From: Kiritimatiellia bacterium
GTDB lineage: Bacteria; Verrucomicrobiota; Kiritimatiellia; RFP12; UBA1067
Assembly: GCA_017403825.1 (NCBI GenBank)
Contig: JAFRDO010000006.1
Coordinates: 1 to 64,000 of the forward strand
Direction of reading: 5' to 3'
Length of the DNA: 64,000 nt
The notes under the pieces were generated by a model. The model was not told the origin of the DNA, did not search any database, and saw only the letters and a list, made by a program, of their open reading frames with translations. The position numbers and the translations under genes are program-made. Within the stretch, counting starts at the first letter, position 1, and the number at the start of each line of letters is the position of its first letter. Of the stretch, positions 33,944 to 42,659 are shown in pieces.

Positions 33944-34955
33944 CCACCTTTCTCACCGCCTCGTCCTCACTTACCTTTTCCACCAGCCTGCCGCGGACGT
34001 ACAGCAGGAACTCGCCGTCGCCGCCGCAGAGCGCGATGTCCGCCCCCTTCGCCTCGCCAAGCCCGTTCACGGCGCAACCCATGACCGCGACCTTCGGCAT
34101 GGGCCGGCCGTCACGGGCCAGCGTCTCGAGGGCGTCCTCGACCTGCGAAGCGACGCGGACGAGATCCACCCGCGTCCGCCCGCACGTCGGGCAGCTCGTT
34201 ATCGCCGGACCCTGCGCGCGCAAGCCGAGCGCACGCAGTATCTCCTGCGCGACCTTGACCTCCTTCTCCGGCTTGCCGGTCAGCGACACGCGCACCGTGT
34301 CGCCGATGCCGTCGTTCAGCAGCATTCCGAGCGCCACCGAACTGCGGACGGTTCCCGGTATGAGAGTACCGGCCTCGGTCACTCCGAGGTGGAGCGGACA
34401 ATCCGTGCGCTCGGCCAGCTCCCGGTAGGCCGCGACGGTCTTCCGCACGTCCGAGAGCTTCACCGATATGACTACGTCGCGCAAGCCTTCGTCTTCAAGA
34501 AGCCGCAGGTGCTTCAAGGCCGAACCGACCGGCGTCTCGCCCGGCTCGAGAGACCCGCCGTTGACGCCGATGCGCACCGGAACGCCCTTCTCCTTCGCCG
34601 CACGGGCCACGGCCTGCACGCGATCGCGTCCGCCGATGTTGCCGGGATTGAGCCGCAGGGCGTCCGCCCCGGCCGCCAGCGCGGCGAGCGCACAGCGGTA
34701 GTCGAAGTGGACGTCGGCCACGATCGGTATCGGCGACGACCGACGCACCTCGCCCAGCGTCTCGGCTGCCTCTACGTCGGGCACCGCCAGCCGGAACAGG
34801 TCGCAGCCGCGCTCCGCGCAGCTGACGAGCTGCGTTAGGCACGCCTTCGCGTCATGCGGGTCGGCGGTTCCCATCGTCTGGACGCTCACCGGCGCACCGC
34901 CGCCCAGCGGCAGGCTACCGACTTTCAGCGCTCTTGTCTGGGTTCGCGTGAACAT
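33918..34955 (-). CDS. ispG: 4-hydroxy-3-methylbut-2-enyl diphosphate synthase IspG
   Basis: IspG catalyses the reductive ring opening of MEcPP in the MEP isoprenoid pathway. The 345-residue protein has the TIM-barrel opening VSVQTMGTADPHD and RLNPGNIG, and the [4Fe-4S] cysteines in SCPTCGRT and MGCAVNG at the C-terminus. The length is that of the short bacterial form without the large insert. It overlaps rseP by 41 nt. Confidence 0.93.
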   Translation of the reverse strand: MFTRTQTRALKVGSLPLGGGAPVSVQTMGTADPHDAKACLTQLVSCAERGCDLFRLAVPDVEAAETLGEVRRSSPIPIVADVHFDYRCALAALAAGADALRLNPGNIGGRDRVQAVARAAKEKGVPVRIGVNGGSLEPGETPVGSALKHLRLLEDEGLRDVVISVKLSDVRKTVAAYRELAERTDCPLHLGVTEAGTLIPGTVRSSVALGMLLNDGIGDTVRVSLTGKPEKEVKVAQEILRALGLRAQGPAITSCPTCGRTRVDLVRVASQVEDALETLARDGRPMPKVAVMGCAVNGLGEAKGADIALCGGDGEFLLYVRGRLVEKVSEDEAVRKVVEHVVSCQ

Positions 34956-36066
34956 TTTCCTCGGTGTCGGGCTTGAAGGTGTGAATCTTGTAGCTGCGCC
35001 AGCTGTCGCGGATTATCAGAATACCCATGAGGCCCATGAGCAGCACCATGAAGGCAAGGGAGACGTACTTGACCACGACGTCCGGTATCCGCCGCCTGAA
35101 GACGAGCGCAATGAGCGAAAAGAGTATCAGCCCGCCGTCCAGCACCGGAATCGGCAGCAGGTTCAGGATCGCCAGGTTGACGTTCAGGAAACGGAGGAAA
35201 CCCAGCCCGTCCAGCGGGTCGCGCCTGACCTGCCTGTACAGTCCCTCCGCAATCATCACCGGCCCGCCGAGCGCCGCACTGGTCGCCTTCACCTCCTTAG
35301 GCGTGACAAGGCCCTTCAGCACACGGAAGATCGATCCCGCGTCCCACGCAAGCTGCCTGAGCGGACTACGGTCAGGCATCCAGGCCGCTGCGCCCGTCGC
35401 GTTCGTTACGCTGAGCGCAAGTATGTACCACGCACCGGTCACATCGTCACGCTTCGGCACCACTTTGAGCGTCGTCTCGGCCCCGTCGCGCAGGACGACG
35501 AACGGAGTCTCGCTTCCGGCGTTGATCTGTATCTCGGTCATCATCTCGGTCCACGTGCGAACCGCATGGCCGCCGACGGACTTGACTACGTCGCCCTTGT
35601 GCATCCCTGCAGCAGCAGCCGGCCCGTCAGGCAGCACCATCCCTATCTCCGTGGACAGCTCGCCAAACCTTGCGCCGGGCGCGAGCGACAGCACGACCGC
35701 AATGACGACAGCCAGGACGACGTTCATCATCGGCCCGGCGGCGCCGACCAAAATCTCCTTCCACGCCGGTATGCGGGCCCTTTCCTCTCCGTCGTCGCCA
35801 CCGCCCGAGCCCTCCAGGGCCTTCGTGCCCTCAGGGTCAACGTCGGGTATCGACACGTAGCCGCCAAGCGGAATCGCCGATATCCGGTACTCGACGCCGT
35901 TAACGCGTCTCTTCCAGAGCGCAGGACCGAAGCCGACCGAAAACGCGTCGACGCGAAGCCCGAGCTTCAGCGCGACGATGAAGTGGCCGAACTCGTGGAT
36001 TATGATCGCCAGCGCGAACAGCAGCACGCAGACGCAGATGTAAGCTATCGTGACAAGTATTTCCAT
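34915..36066 (-). CDS. rseP: Site-2 membrane metalloprotease RseP
   Basis: The 383-residue M50 protease has the zinc motif HEFGH at about 24-28, a periplasmic PDZ domain (about 130-210) and the second metal ligand in PVLDGGLILF. The E. coli protein has two PDZ domains; here one is clear. It cleaves transmembrane anti-sigma factors and remnant signal peptides. The gene is nested between dxr (22-nt overlap) and ispG (41-nt overlap), a common arrangement with dxr. Confidence 0.92.
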   Translation of the reverse strand: MEILVTIAYICVCVLLFALAIIIHEFGHFIVALKLGLRVDAFSVGFGPALWKRRVNGVEYRISAIPLGGYVSIPDVDPEGTKALEGSGGGDDGEERARIPAWKEILVGAAGPMMNVVLAVVIAVVLSLAPGARFGELSTEIGMVLPDGPAAAAGMHKGDVVKSVGGHAVRTWTEMMTEIQINAGSETPFVVLRDGAETTLKVVPKRDDVTGAWYILALSVTNATGAAAWMPDRSPLRQLAWDAGSIFRVLKGLVTPKEVKATSAALGGPVMIAEGLYRQVRRDPLDGLGFLRFLNVNLAILNLLPIPVLDGGLILFSLIALVFRRRIPDVVVKYVSLAFMVLLMGLMGILIIRDSWRSYKIHTFKPDTEENVHANPDKSAESR

Positions 36067-37106
36067 GTCCAGTCGTTCGCCTCGTAGACAGCCTCCGGCG
36101 ACGTCAGCTCGAAGCGCGGCGCATTCGCCAGCGCGTCTTCAACGGCCTTGGCTATGTCTGTGTATCTTATCTTACCATGAATAAATGCGTCCACCGCCCA
36201 CTCGTCCGCCGCCGCAAGAACCGCCGGAGCGCAACCGCCCGCCTCTCGGACGAACCGCAGGCACGGGAACCGGCCGGGATCGGGACGCCTGAACGTCAGC
36301 GCGCCTAGCGCGGCGAGGTCAAGCGGCGCACGCTCCGCTTGCAGCCTGTCGGGCCAGGAAAGCGCATACTGGATAGGCACGCGCATGTCCGGCGGACAGA
36401 GCTGGGCCAGCGTCGAGCCGTCCGCAAACGTCACAAGGGAATGCACGACCGACTCTGGGTGCACCACAATCTCCACTGCATCCACCGGCACGTCGAACAG
36501 CCACCTGGCCTCGATGACCTCGAAGACCTTGTTCATCATCGTGGCGGAATCGATCGTCACCTTCGGTCCCATCGCCCAGCGCGGGTGGTGCAACGCCTGC
36601 TCGACCGTGACGGACGACAGGTCGGCGGGGCCATCCAGGAACGGGCCGCCGCTCGCGGTCAGCGTCAGTTTCGCAACCGCTCCGCCATGCGCCCCTTGCA
36701 GACACTGGAACACAGCGCTGTGCTCGCTGTCCACCGGCAGAATCCTTACGCCCTTCGCCCGCGCCCGGCCCATGACCAGTCCGCCGGCCATGACCAGCAC
36801 TTCCTTCGTGGCGAGCGCGACGTCCATGCCCTTCTCTATCGCCGCAAGCGTCGGGCGCAGCCCTGAGACCCCGACCGTCGCCACTAGGCACACGTCGGCG
36901 TCATTCTCCTCGACCGCCCGCACCGCCGCGTCTTCTCCGACATAGGCGCGCGCGCCGAGCTCGGCGGCAATTGCTTCGCATCGTTCCTTAGAGCGAAGCG
37001 CGGACACCGCCACGACGTCGAAATCGGCCGGGTGCGAGCGCACGACGTCGACCGCTCCAGACCCGATCGACCCAGTCGCCCCAAGAATGATTATCCGCTT
37101 CGGCAT
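36045..37106 (-). CDS. dxr: 1-deoxy-D-xylulose-5-phosphate reductoisomerase
   Basis: Dxr converts DXP to MEP, the committed step of the pathway, using NADPH. The 353-residue protein has the nucleotide-binding opening ILGATGSIGSGAVDVV, the metal/substrate block PVDSEHSAVFQCLQG and ALHHPRWAMGPKVTIDSATM. All are diagnostic. With ispG it places two MEP enzymes in one operon around rseP. Confidence 0.94.
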   Translation of the reverse strand: MPKRIIILGATGSIGSGAVDVVRSHPADFDVVAVSALRSKERCEAIAAELGARAYVGEDAAVRAVEENDADVCLVATVGVSGLRPTLAAIEKGMDVALATKEVLVMAGGLVMGRARAKGVRILPVDSEHSAVFQCLQGAHGGAVAKLTLTASGGPFLDGPADLSSVTVEQALHHPRWAMGPKVTIDSATMMNKVFEVIEARWLFDVPVDAVEIVVHPESVVHSLVTFADGSTLAQLCPPDMRVPIQYALSWPDRLQAERAPLDLAALGALTFRRPDPGRFPCLRFVREAGGCAPAVLAAADEWAVDAFIHGKIRYTDIAKAVEDALANAPRFELTSPEAVYEANDWTWKYLSR

Positions 37107-37137
37107 GCCCTGCCCTGTTTCAGGCGAATTGTCCGCG

Positions 37138-38415
37138 TCAGATGCCGACGCGCAGCGTGGTCTCGCGGGCGGGGCCGACCGAGAGAACCCCGAGCTTGCC
37201 GCCTATGAGCTCAAGGATCCTGTTCACGTACGCCTTGGCGTTCTCGGGCAGCTCCGAGTAGTCGGTGACGGACGACGTGCTGCACTGCCAGCCCGGCAAG
37301 TCCTCGTATACCGGCTCGCACGCCGCAAGCGCGTCAAGGTCGGCCGGGAACGTCGTGTACACGAAGCCGTCGGCACGGCGATAGCCCGTGCATATCCGCA
37401 CGACCGGAAACTCGTCGAGCACGTCGAGCTTCGTCATCGCCCAGAAATCAACGCCGTTCACGCGCTGCGCGTAGCGGGCGATGACAGCGTCGAACCAGCC
37501 GCAGCGCCGCGGACGGCCCGTGGTCGCCCCGAACTCGCCGCCCCTGCGGCGAAGGACCTCTCCCTCAGGGCCGGTAAGCTCGGTCGGGAACGGGCCCTCG
37601 CCCACGCGCGTCGTGTAAAGCTTCAGCACGCCGATTACGCGGTCGATGGCGCGAGGCGAGATGCCCGAGCCAGTGCAAGCGCCGCCGGCCGTCGGGTTGG
37701 ACGACGTCACGAACGGATACGTCCCAAAGTCGATGTCGAGCATCGTCGCCTGCGCCCCCTCGAACAGGATAGACTTCTTCGCCTCGAGGTTCTGGTGCAG
37801 GAACTGGATCGTATCGGTGACGTAGGGCATGAGCGCGGGCACCATCGGCGCGTAAAGCTTCGCCATCTCGCCGGGATCGATCGGCTGCGCGCCGAGGGCA
37901 CGCAACTTCAGGTTCGCCTCTTCCACGCAGTCGCGGACCAGGTCGAGGAAGTTCGGCTTCAGTATGTCGCCGACGCGCATTCCGCAGCGCCCGACTTTGG
38001 CAGCATAGGCCGGACCAATGCCGCGGCCGGTCGTGCCGATCTTCCGTCCGGCAGGCCGCGCCGCCTCCTCGGCCCGGTCAAGCGCACGGTGCCACTGCAT
38101 CACCATCTGGGCACGCTCTGAGATGTGGAAGCGTCCGCGCAGGTCAAAGCCCCAGCTCTCCACCTGCTCGAGCTCCTTCATCAGGTCGAACGGGTCCATC
38201 ACCACGCCGTTGCCTATTACGCAGTGCTTGCCGTCGTGAAGCACCCCGGAGGGGACGAGGTGGAGGACGTACTTCTTGTCCCCTACGACCACGGTATGCC
38301 CCGCGTTCGAGCCGCCCTGGAAGCGGACGACTACGTCCGCCTCCTCGGTCAGGAAATCAATGACCTTGCCCTTGCCTTCATCGCCCCACTGGGCGCCAAC
38401 GAGTACTGTGTTCAT
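37138..38415 (-). CDS. purA: Adenylosuccinate synthetase
   Basis: PurA joins aspartate to IMP with GTP in AMP synthesis. The 425-residue protein has the P-loop GAQWGDEGKGK at the very N-terminus, QGGSNAGHTV and GTTGRGIGPAYA, and TTGRPRRCGWFD. All are family signatures at full length. It starts 11 nt after an extended -10 with no room for a ribosome binding site. It heads the purA-dxr-rseP-ispG-ligase-dapL run. Confidence 0.95.
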   Translation of the reverse strand: MNTVLVGAQWGDEGKGKVIDFLTEEADVVVRFQGGSNAGHTVVVGDKKYVLHLVPSGVLHDGKHCVIGNGVVMDPFDLMKELEQVESWGFDLRGRFHISERAQMVMQWHRALDRAEEAARPAGRKIGTTGRGIGPAYAAKVGRCGMRVGDILKPNFLDLVRDCVEEANLKLRALGAQPIDPGEMAKLYAPMVPALMPYVTDTIQFLHQNLEAKKSILFEGAQATMLDIDFGTYPFVTSSNPTAGGACTGSGISPRAIDRVIGVLKLYTTRVGEGPFPTELTGPEGEVLRRRGGEFGATTGRPRRCGWFDAVIARYAQRVNGVDFWAMTKLDVLDEFPVVRICTGYRRADGFVYTTFPADLDALAACEPVYEDLPGWQCSTSSVTDYSELPENAKAYVNRILELIGGKLGVLSVGPARETTLRVGI

Positions 38416-38426
38416 GACTGTCGCAT

Positions 38427-38432
38427 ATTATA
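38427..38432 (-). promoter_or_regulatory. Extended -10 promoter of purA
   Basis: Minus-strand TGATATAAT ends 11 nt before the purA ATG, predicting a leader of about 4 nt. It is another case of the window's short-leader promoters. Confidence 0.6.
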
Positions 38433-38640
38433 TCATAATTTTGCGAGCCACCTTGCTGTCCAGCAACTTTACCAGGCTAAACGCAATTTTAGATTTTTTC
38501 AGTTGGCTAAAGGAGACTCACGCCTCTCGCCCATTCTGGCGGCGGTGCTGAAGGGACTCGTCCGATCTGCGGACACCAAGCCGTTTTCCGGCGATTTCAT
38601 CCACGATCCGCCGTCCGCCTCGCGGGAGCGCAACAGGACA

Positions 38641-39630
38641 TCACTGCCTTTTAGGCTGCACCGCCTCGAAACGACGCTTCATATCGCCAAAATACGCGAT
38701 CGATTTCAGGCCCTTGGTGCGATGGTAGGGAACTGGACGCGCCCACGGACAGAGAAGGAAGCCAAGAAGCTGTTCCCGAGGATACGCCTTCTGCGTGAAC
38801 CGTTCCAAAAGAAGACTGCCTTCGCTCGTCTGGATGGCGTCTTGCGATTGCGTGGAGAACGTACAGACATCTGGAATCATGTCGTATCCCGCTTCAAGCA
38901 TCGTCTCGACCGATTGCACGTACTCCGGGTTTCTTTCGCTCTTGCAGTAGTTCCACGGGCACTGCACGACGCTTTTTGGCATGCGCTTCAGAAACTCGTC
39001 CATGTGCCGCCACGACACATCCGAGAAGCACCATGCCCGAGCACCGTTCCGTTCCACGGCGTCCACCACGGAAAGGAAATCGCGCCACCACGCCTCGCCC
39101 TGCCGGACAACGACATACTGAAACCTGCTCTGATGGCCTGCTGTCTCCTCGTCGCAGCCGATATGGAAGAGACGCGGCCTGCCGAATATCGCACAAACAT
39201 CGGATATGACCTCAGAACATACCTTGCGGTATTCGTCCGTACCCATCATGCGGCGGTACTCGTTCAGCCAACGGTTGTGTCCGGCAGAGAAGTTGAGCTT
39301 CGGAATCGGCTCTATCCCCAGTCCGCGCAGACGGTCAAGTTCTGTCCGCATCCGTTCAGGCGTCAGCGCTCCTTTTGCCGCCAGTTCGGGATGGCTTGGA
39401 TAGACAAGTGCCTCACCAAGATCAATCACGGCCATGTTCAGCTTCTCGCACGCCATCGCGTCCGTCCAGTCCCGCCAGACCGACATGTCGGCGCGCACCT
39501 TGTCGGAAGGCCAGCGGATGACCGTCTCCTCCCAGCCGTAACCGAGTGGCGTGGGGTTCTCCCAGTCGCACCACATGTTCATGCCGAGATGGAGCAGATC
39601 GCCCCAGATAAACGCATTTGTCTCCGCCAT
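38641..39630 (-). CDS. GH20-like (beta-hexosaminidase-type) TIM-barrel protein
   Basis: The 329-residue protein contains LFHIGCDEE with an adjacent Asp160-Glu161 pair, the form of the GH20 catalytic D-E in substrate-assisted hexosaminidases. KLNFSAGHNRW and WCFSDVSWRH fit a (beta/alpha)8 barrel. It has no signal peptide, so it may act inside the cell or be exported otherwise. A good AAGGAG precedes the ATG. It is the last gene of the glycan operon, 72 nt after the beta-repeat gene. True GH20 membership needs a profile search. Confidence 0.65.
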   Translation of the reverse strand: MAETNAFIWGDLLHLGMNMWCDWENPTPLGYGWEETVIRWPSDKVRADMSVWRDWTDAMACEKLNMAVIDLGEALVYPSHPELAAKGALTPERMRTELDRLRGLGIEPIPKLNFSAGHNRWLNEYRRMMGTDEYRKVCSEVISDVCAIFGRPRLFHIGCDEETAGHQSRFQYVVVRQGEAWWRDFLSVVDAVERNGARAWCFSDVSWRHMDEFLKRMPKSVVQCPWNYCKSERNPEYVQSVETMLEAGYDMIPDVCTFSTQSQDAIQTSEGSLLLERFTQKAYPREQLLGFLLCPWARPVPYHRTKGLKSIAYFGDMKRRFEAVQPKRQ

Positions 39631-39702
39631 GACTATCTCCTTGCTTTCCGCCTATCTTGGAATCGGCAATCCAAAAGCTGTCTGAACCGGCACCCCTGCC
39701 GC

Positions 39703-42636
39703 CTACCGGAGAATGACCGTGACGCCGCGCATTTCAAGGCCGAGGCCGTCGTTGAACACGACGGGATCGCGTCCGCGACTCGCGCCGACGACTGACCACA
39801 CCGGCGAGCCCGTCACGGAACCTGACTCGATCAACCGGCTCGGGGCCGTACCCTTGCCCACTACTGAATAGCCCATGGCAGACGGCAACGAGAGCGCGCC
39901 AGACCCACCAGACAGCGTCAGTGCCGTAGCTGCATCATTGACGAACGTCGTGCGCCAGATGGAATTCTCCGCGAAAGTAAGCGATCCAACAGAACGCAGC
40001 GCCGAATCAAGCGTCGTGGAATTGTCCCACACGCCGCCCGCCTCCACCGTCACGGCGGCGACCGTCACCGTGCGGTCAGACTTTGCATTGACAAGCGCGG
40101 CAGCGCCGTTCGTGACGATAAGCGACCGCAGGGAGAGGTCTGCAAGTTGCGCCGAAGTCGAATCGTATTCAAGGTCCGCCGGCTTGCGCCACACTACATT
40201 AGCCACGCAAGCATCATAGTCGAAGACGCGCGCGTCAGCGGAGAGACGAACCGTCGTCCCCGTGCCGTCAAGCGCAAGGTCGATTCCGTTCGGGACGGAA
40301 TTCATCACGAACGTCTTGCCGCCCTTGACAGTCAGCTTGCCGTTACCGTACCATTCGCCGCGATTGGTCGTCCCGGCGATGTTGACGAACTCAGGCGTTC
40401 CACATTCGGAAAGGTCCAGCGTGCAGTCGCCGTTGACGCCGACCGCCACTTTTCTGGTGCCGCTTGAAAGTCCGCCGGAGAAAAACGAGTTGTCAGTGAA
40501 CATGCCGGGAAGGACCTTCCACGTTCCTCCCGTCCAGTTGATCAGCGAGTTGTTTAGTTCGCCATTGAGAAGGAGGGAATTCCGCTGCTCAAGCACACCT
40601 GCCGAGAAGTCGAAGAAGGCGTTTGAATATCCGCCGAAGCCTATGAAAAGGTACGACCATTCTCCAATGGACAGGGTGCCGCCGCTCAGCTTCAGGCGCG
40701 ACGTACCGCCGTAGCTGCCGATGCGGATGACGCGGTTGCCGGGCAGATTCACGCGTCCGCCTTCGCCGATTTCAAAAATCGTCGGGTCGCTGCCGGAAGT
40801 GTAGTTCTTGGGAGCCTGGACATCCATGGCCGTGCTTGCCGGCAAAGACATGGCAATCGTCCCGAACGAAAGAACACCGCCGTCGCGTACGCCGAAGTAA
40901 TGCCCGCAGTTGACATAGGTGCCACCGCTGAGTGTTCCCATTGAGATGTCGGCGTTGCCGCCAAAAGCATACGTTCCGCCGGTGAACGTGGCGGAAGCGC
41001 CGTTGAATATCTCGAAATGTCCGCTCTCATGGAAGTCGCCGCCGCCAGCGAAGACAACCTGTCCCGCGCCGTCAACAACAAGCGTTCCGCCGTCAGGGAC
41101 GCTGACGACGCCGGCGATCGTACCAGTCAAGGAAGAGTCCGTCATTCGAATATAGCTTTTAGCGCCACCCGCCGCCAGTGTCAGCGGCGCAGCGATTGTC
41201 GCAGGGCCGTAGAACTTGATTTCGTTGTTGCCCGCCAGAGTCAGCGCGGTCGCCGCCGTCATGCCGTTGCCGAACACCTTCAGCGTGGCGCCGGAGGCGA
41301 GCGTGTAGGCGGTCTCCTGACGTATGGCGTCGGTCACGATCGTCGGATCGTTCGACGCATAGACGACCGCGCCGCTTCCAGAGGTCGTGACGGTTACGCC
41401 CGCCATGGGCGCGTCAAGTACAAGCGTCCCGGAGGAAACGACTATGCTGTTGCCAGTAAATCCGGCAAGAGCTGACGCACCGAGATAGACAAAGACGCCA
41501 GAGCCTGCATCTACTCTGATCTCACGGCCGCCGGTGAACGTCGGCACCGCTCCGCTTCCGACAAGCGACAGGACGGTCTGACTGCCGAGGGAGATGCCGC
41601 CCGTGAGCCCGAAAGTCGCGAGGTTTATCTTGAGGACGCCGTTTCCGTCGGCTTCAATCGCGGCGGGCACAACGCCCTCGTTGAACGTGCCGGCAAGGCT
41701 GAGCGTGGCTCCGTCCGCAAATGAGACCCGTGTGACGTGCTCGGTCATCGTCCATGTGCCCGAGAGCGCGCTTTCGCCAGTGCCGTTCACGAGCAAGTTC
41801 GTTATGGACATGGAAATCGGCGTGCCAGCGGTTAGCGGCTGAATGTCTGCGCCATCGGTCAGTTCGAGCGTCTCTGTAAAGTGGTCGGGGTCAAGCGTAT
41901 CGTACAGCGTAATCGTATTGGCGTTAAGATGCCACGGCATCGACCCGCCGATCGGAAGCGTCAAGTAACCGTCGCCCGACAGCTTTATCTTTCGCGCCCG
42001 AATCTTGCCGTTAAACTCATTGGAAGTGTTCATAGCCTTGACCGCAATCAGCCGTGCCGGGTGCTTGACGGTGATATCGAGGTTAGGAAGATCGTTGGCG
42101 TATGAGTGCATCCACAGCCGGAGCCGTCCCTCCAACGTGAGGCTATGCACTGACGCATCGGCGTAAAGCGGCATCTTCCAATAGCGCATGCCGTAATACC
42201 ATCCGATGTTGACATCGCTGTAGTTGATGTTGGACGCAGAAGGCGCCTTCCACGTCTGGTCTGCCATGATCTTTATGCGCGCATTACCTTGCGAATCACC
42301 TGTTGATCCAGCGTTGAAAGCTCCATTCTGACGAAATTCCAGTCCGCCAGCGCCAATCAAAACGGCATTCCCGTCGTTCCAGTAGGAATCGCATCTTGGC
42401 GAGCAGTCGAGAATCAAACCATAACAATTGATACCGGGTGACGGCAATGTGCGATTGCCATTGTACAACTTTGTGAGATGCGCCCAGGAGCCATCTTCCC
42501 ATGACACCGTTTCGCCCGCGGAATTCGTCCAGACCGGAGAAGCGCCACTCCAGTCGCCATAGAACGTCTTGAAGTCGTCCGCAGCGACGGTCAGCATCGA
42601 GGCGACGACTGCTTGTGCAATCAGCATTCGTTTCAT
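39703..42636 (-). CDS. Large exported beta-strand-repeat (autotransporter-associated type) protein
   Basis: The start MKRMLIAQ at 42636 was chosen because GGAAATCG precedes it and a typical signal peptide follows (ending TVAADD); the longer upstream frame is inside the neighbouring gene. The 977-residue product opens with FYGDWSGASPVWTNS. It continues with Gly/Ser/Thr/Ala-rich beta-helix-like repeats (LSLVGSGAVPTF, LTLAGNNEIKFYG, FAGGGDFHESG), as in PVC-group surface proteins. No translocator barrel or PEP-CTERM tail is seen. It probably binds glycans or forms a surface layer. Confidence 0.75.
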   Translation of the reverse strand: MKRMLIAQAVVASMLTVAADDFKTFYGDWSGASPVWTNSAGETVSWEDGSWAHLTKLYNGNRTLPSPGINCYGLILDCSPRCDSYWNDGNAVLIGAGGLEFRQNGAFNAGSTGDSQGNARIKIMADQTWKAPSASNINYSDVNIGWYYGMRYWKMPLYADASVHSLTLEGRLRLWMHSYANDLPNLDITVKHPARLIAVKAMNTSNEFNGKIRARKIKLSGDGYLTLPIGGSMPWHLNANTITLYDTLDPDHFTETLELTDGADIQPLTAGTPISMSITNLLVNGTGESALSGTWTMTEHVTRVSFADGATLSLAGTFNEGVVPAAIEADGNGVLKINLATFGLTGGISLGSQTVLSLVGSGAVPTFTGGREIRVDAGSGVFVYLGASALAGFTGNSIVVSSGTLVLDAPMAGVTVTTSGSGAVVYASNDPTIVTDAIRQETAYTLASGATLKVFGNGMTAATALTLAGNNEIKFYGPATIAAPLTLAAGGAKSYIRMTDSSLTGTIAGVVSVPDGGTLVVDGAGQVVFAGGGDFHESGHFEIFNGASATFTGGTYAFGGNADISMGTLSGGTYVNCGHYFGVRDGGVLSFGTIAMSLPASTAMDVQAPKNYTSGSDPTIFEIGEGGRVNLPGNRVIRIGSYGGTSRLKLSGGTLSIGEWSYLFIGFGGYSNAFFDFSAGVLEQRNSLLLNGELNNSLINWTGGTWKVLPGMFTDNSFFSGGLSSGTRKVAVGVNGDCTLDLSECGTPEFVNIAGTTNRGEWYGNGKLTVKGGKTFVMNSVPNGIDLALDGTGTTVRLSADARVFDYDACVANVVWRKPADLEYDSTSAQLADLSLRSLIVTNGAAALVNAKSDRTVTVAAVTVEAGGVWDNSTTLDSALRSVGSLTFAENSIWRTTFVNDAATALTLSGGSGALSLPSAMGYSVVGKGTAPSRLIESGSVTGSPVWSVVGASRGRDPVVFNDGLGLEMRGVTVILR

Positions 42637-42659
42637 TGTCGATTTCCTTTCCATTTCGC

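Noticed and set aside
38433..38640. Possible gene remnant between the GH20-like gene and purA
   Set aside because: Two frames looked mildly protein-like on the minus strand, but neither has a start site or recognisable motif; the stretch is left as non-coding.
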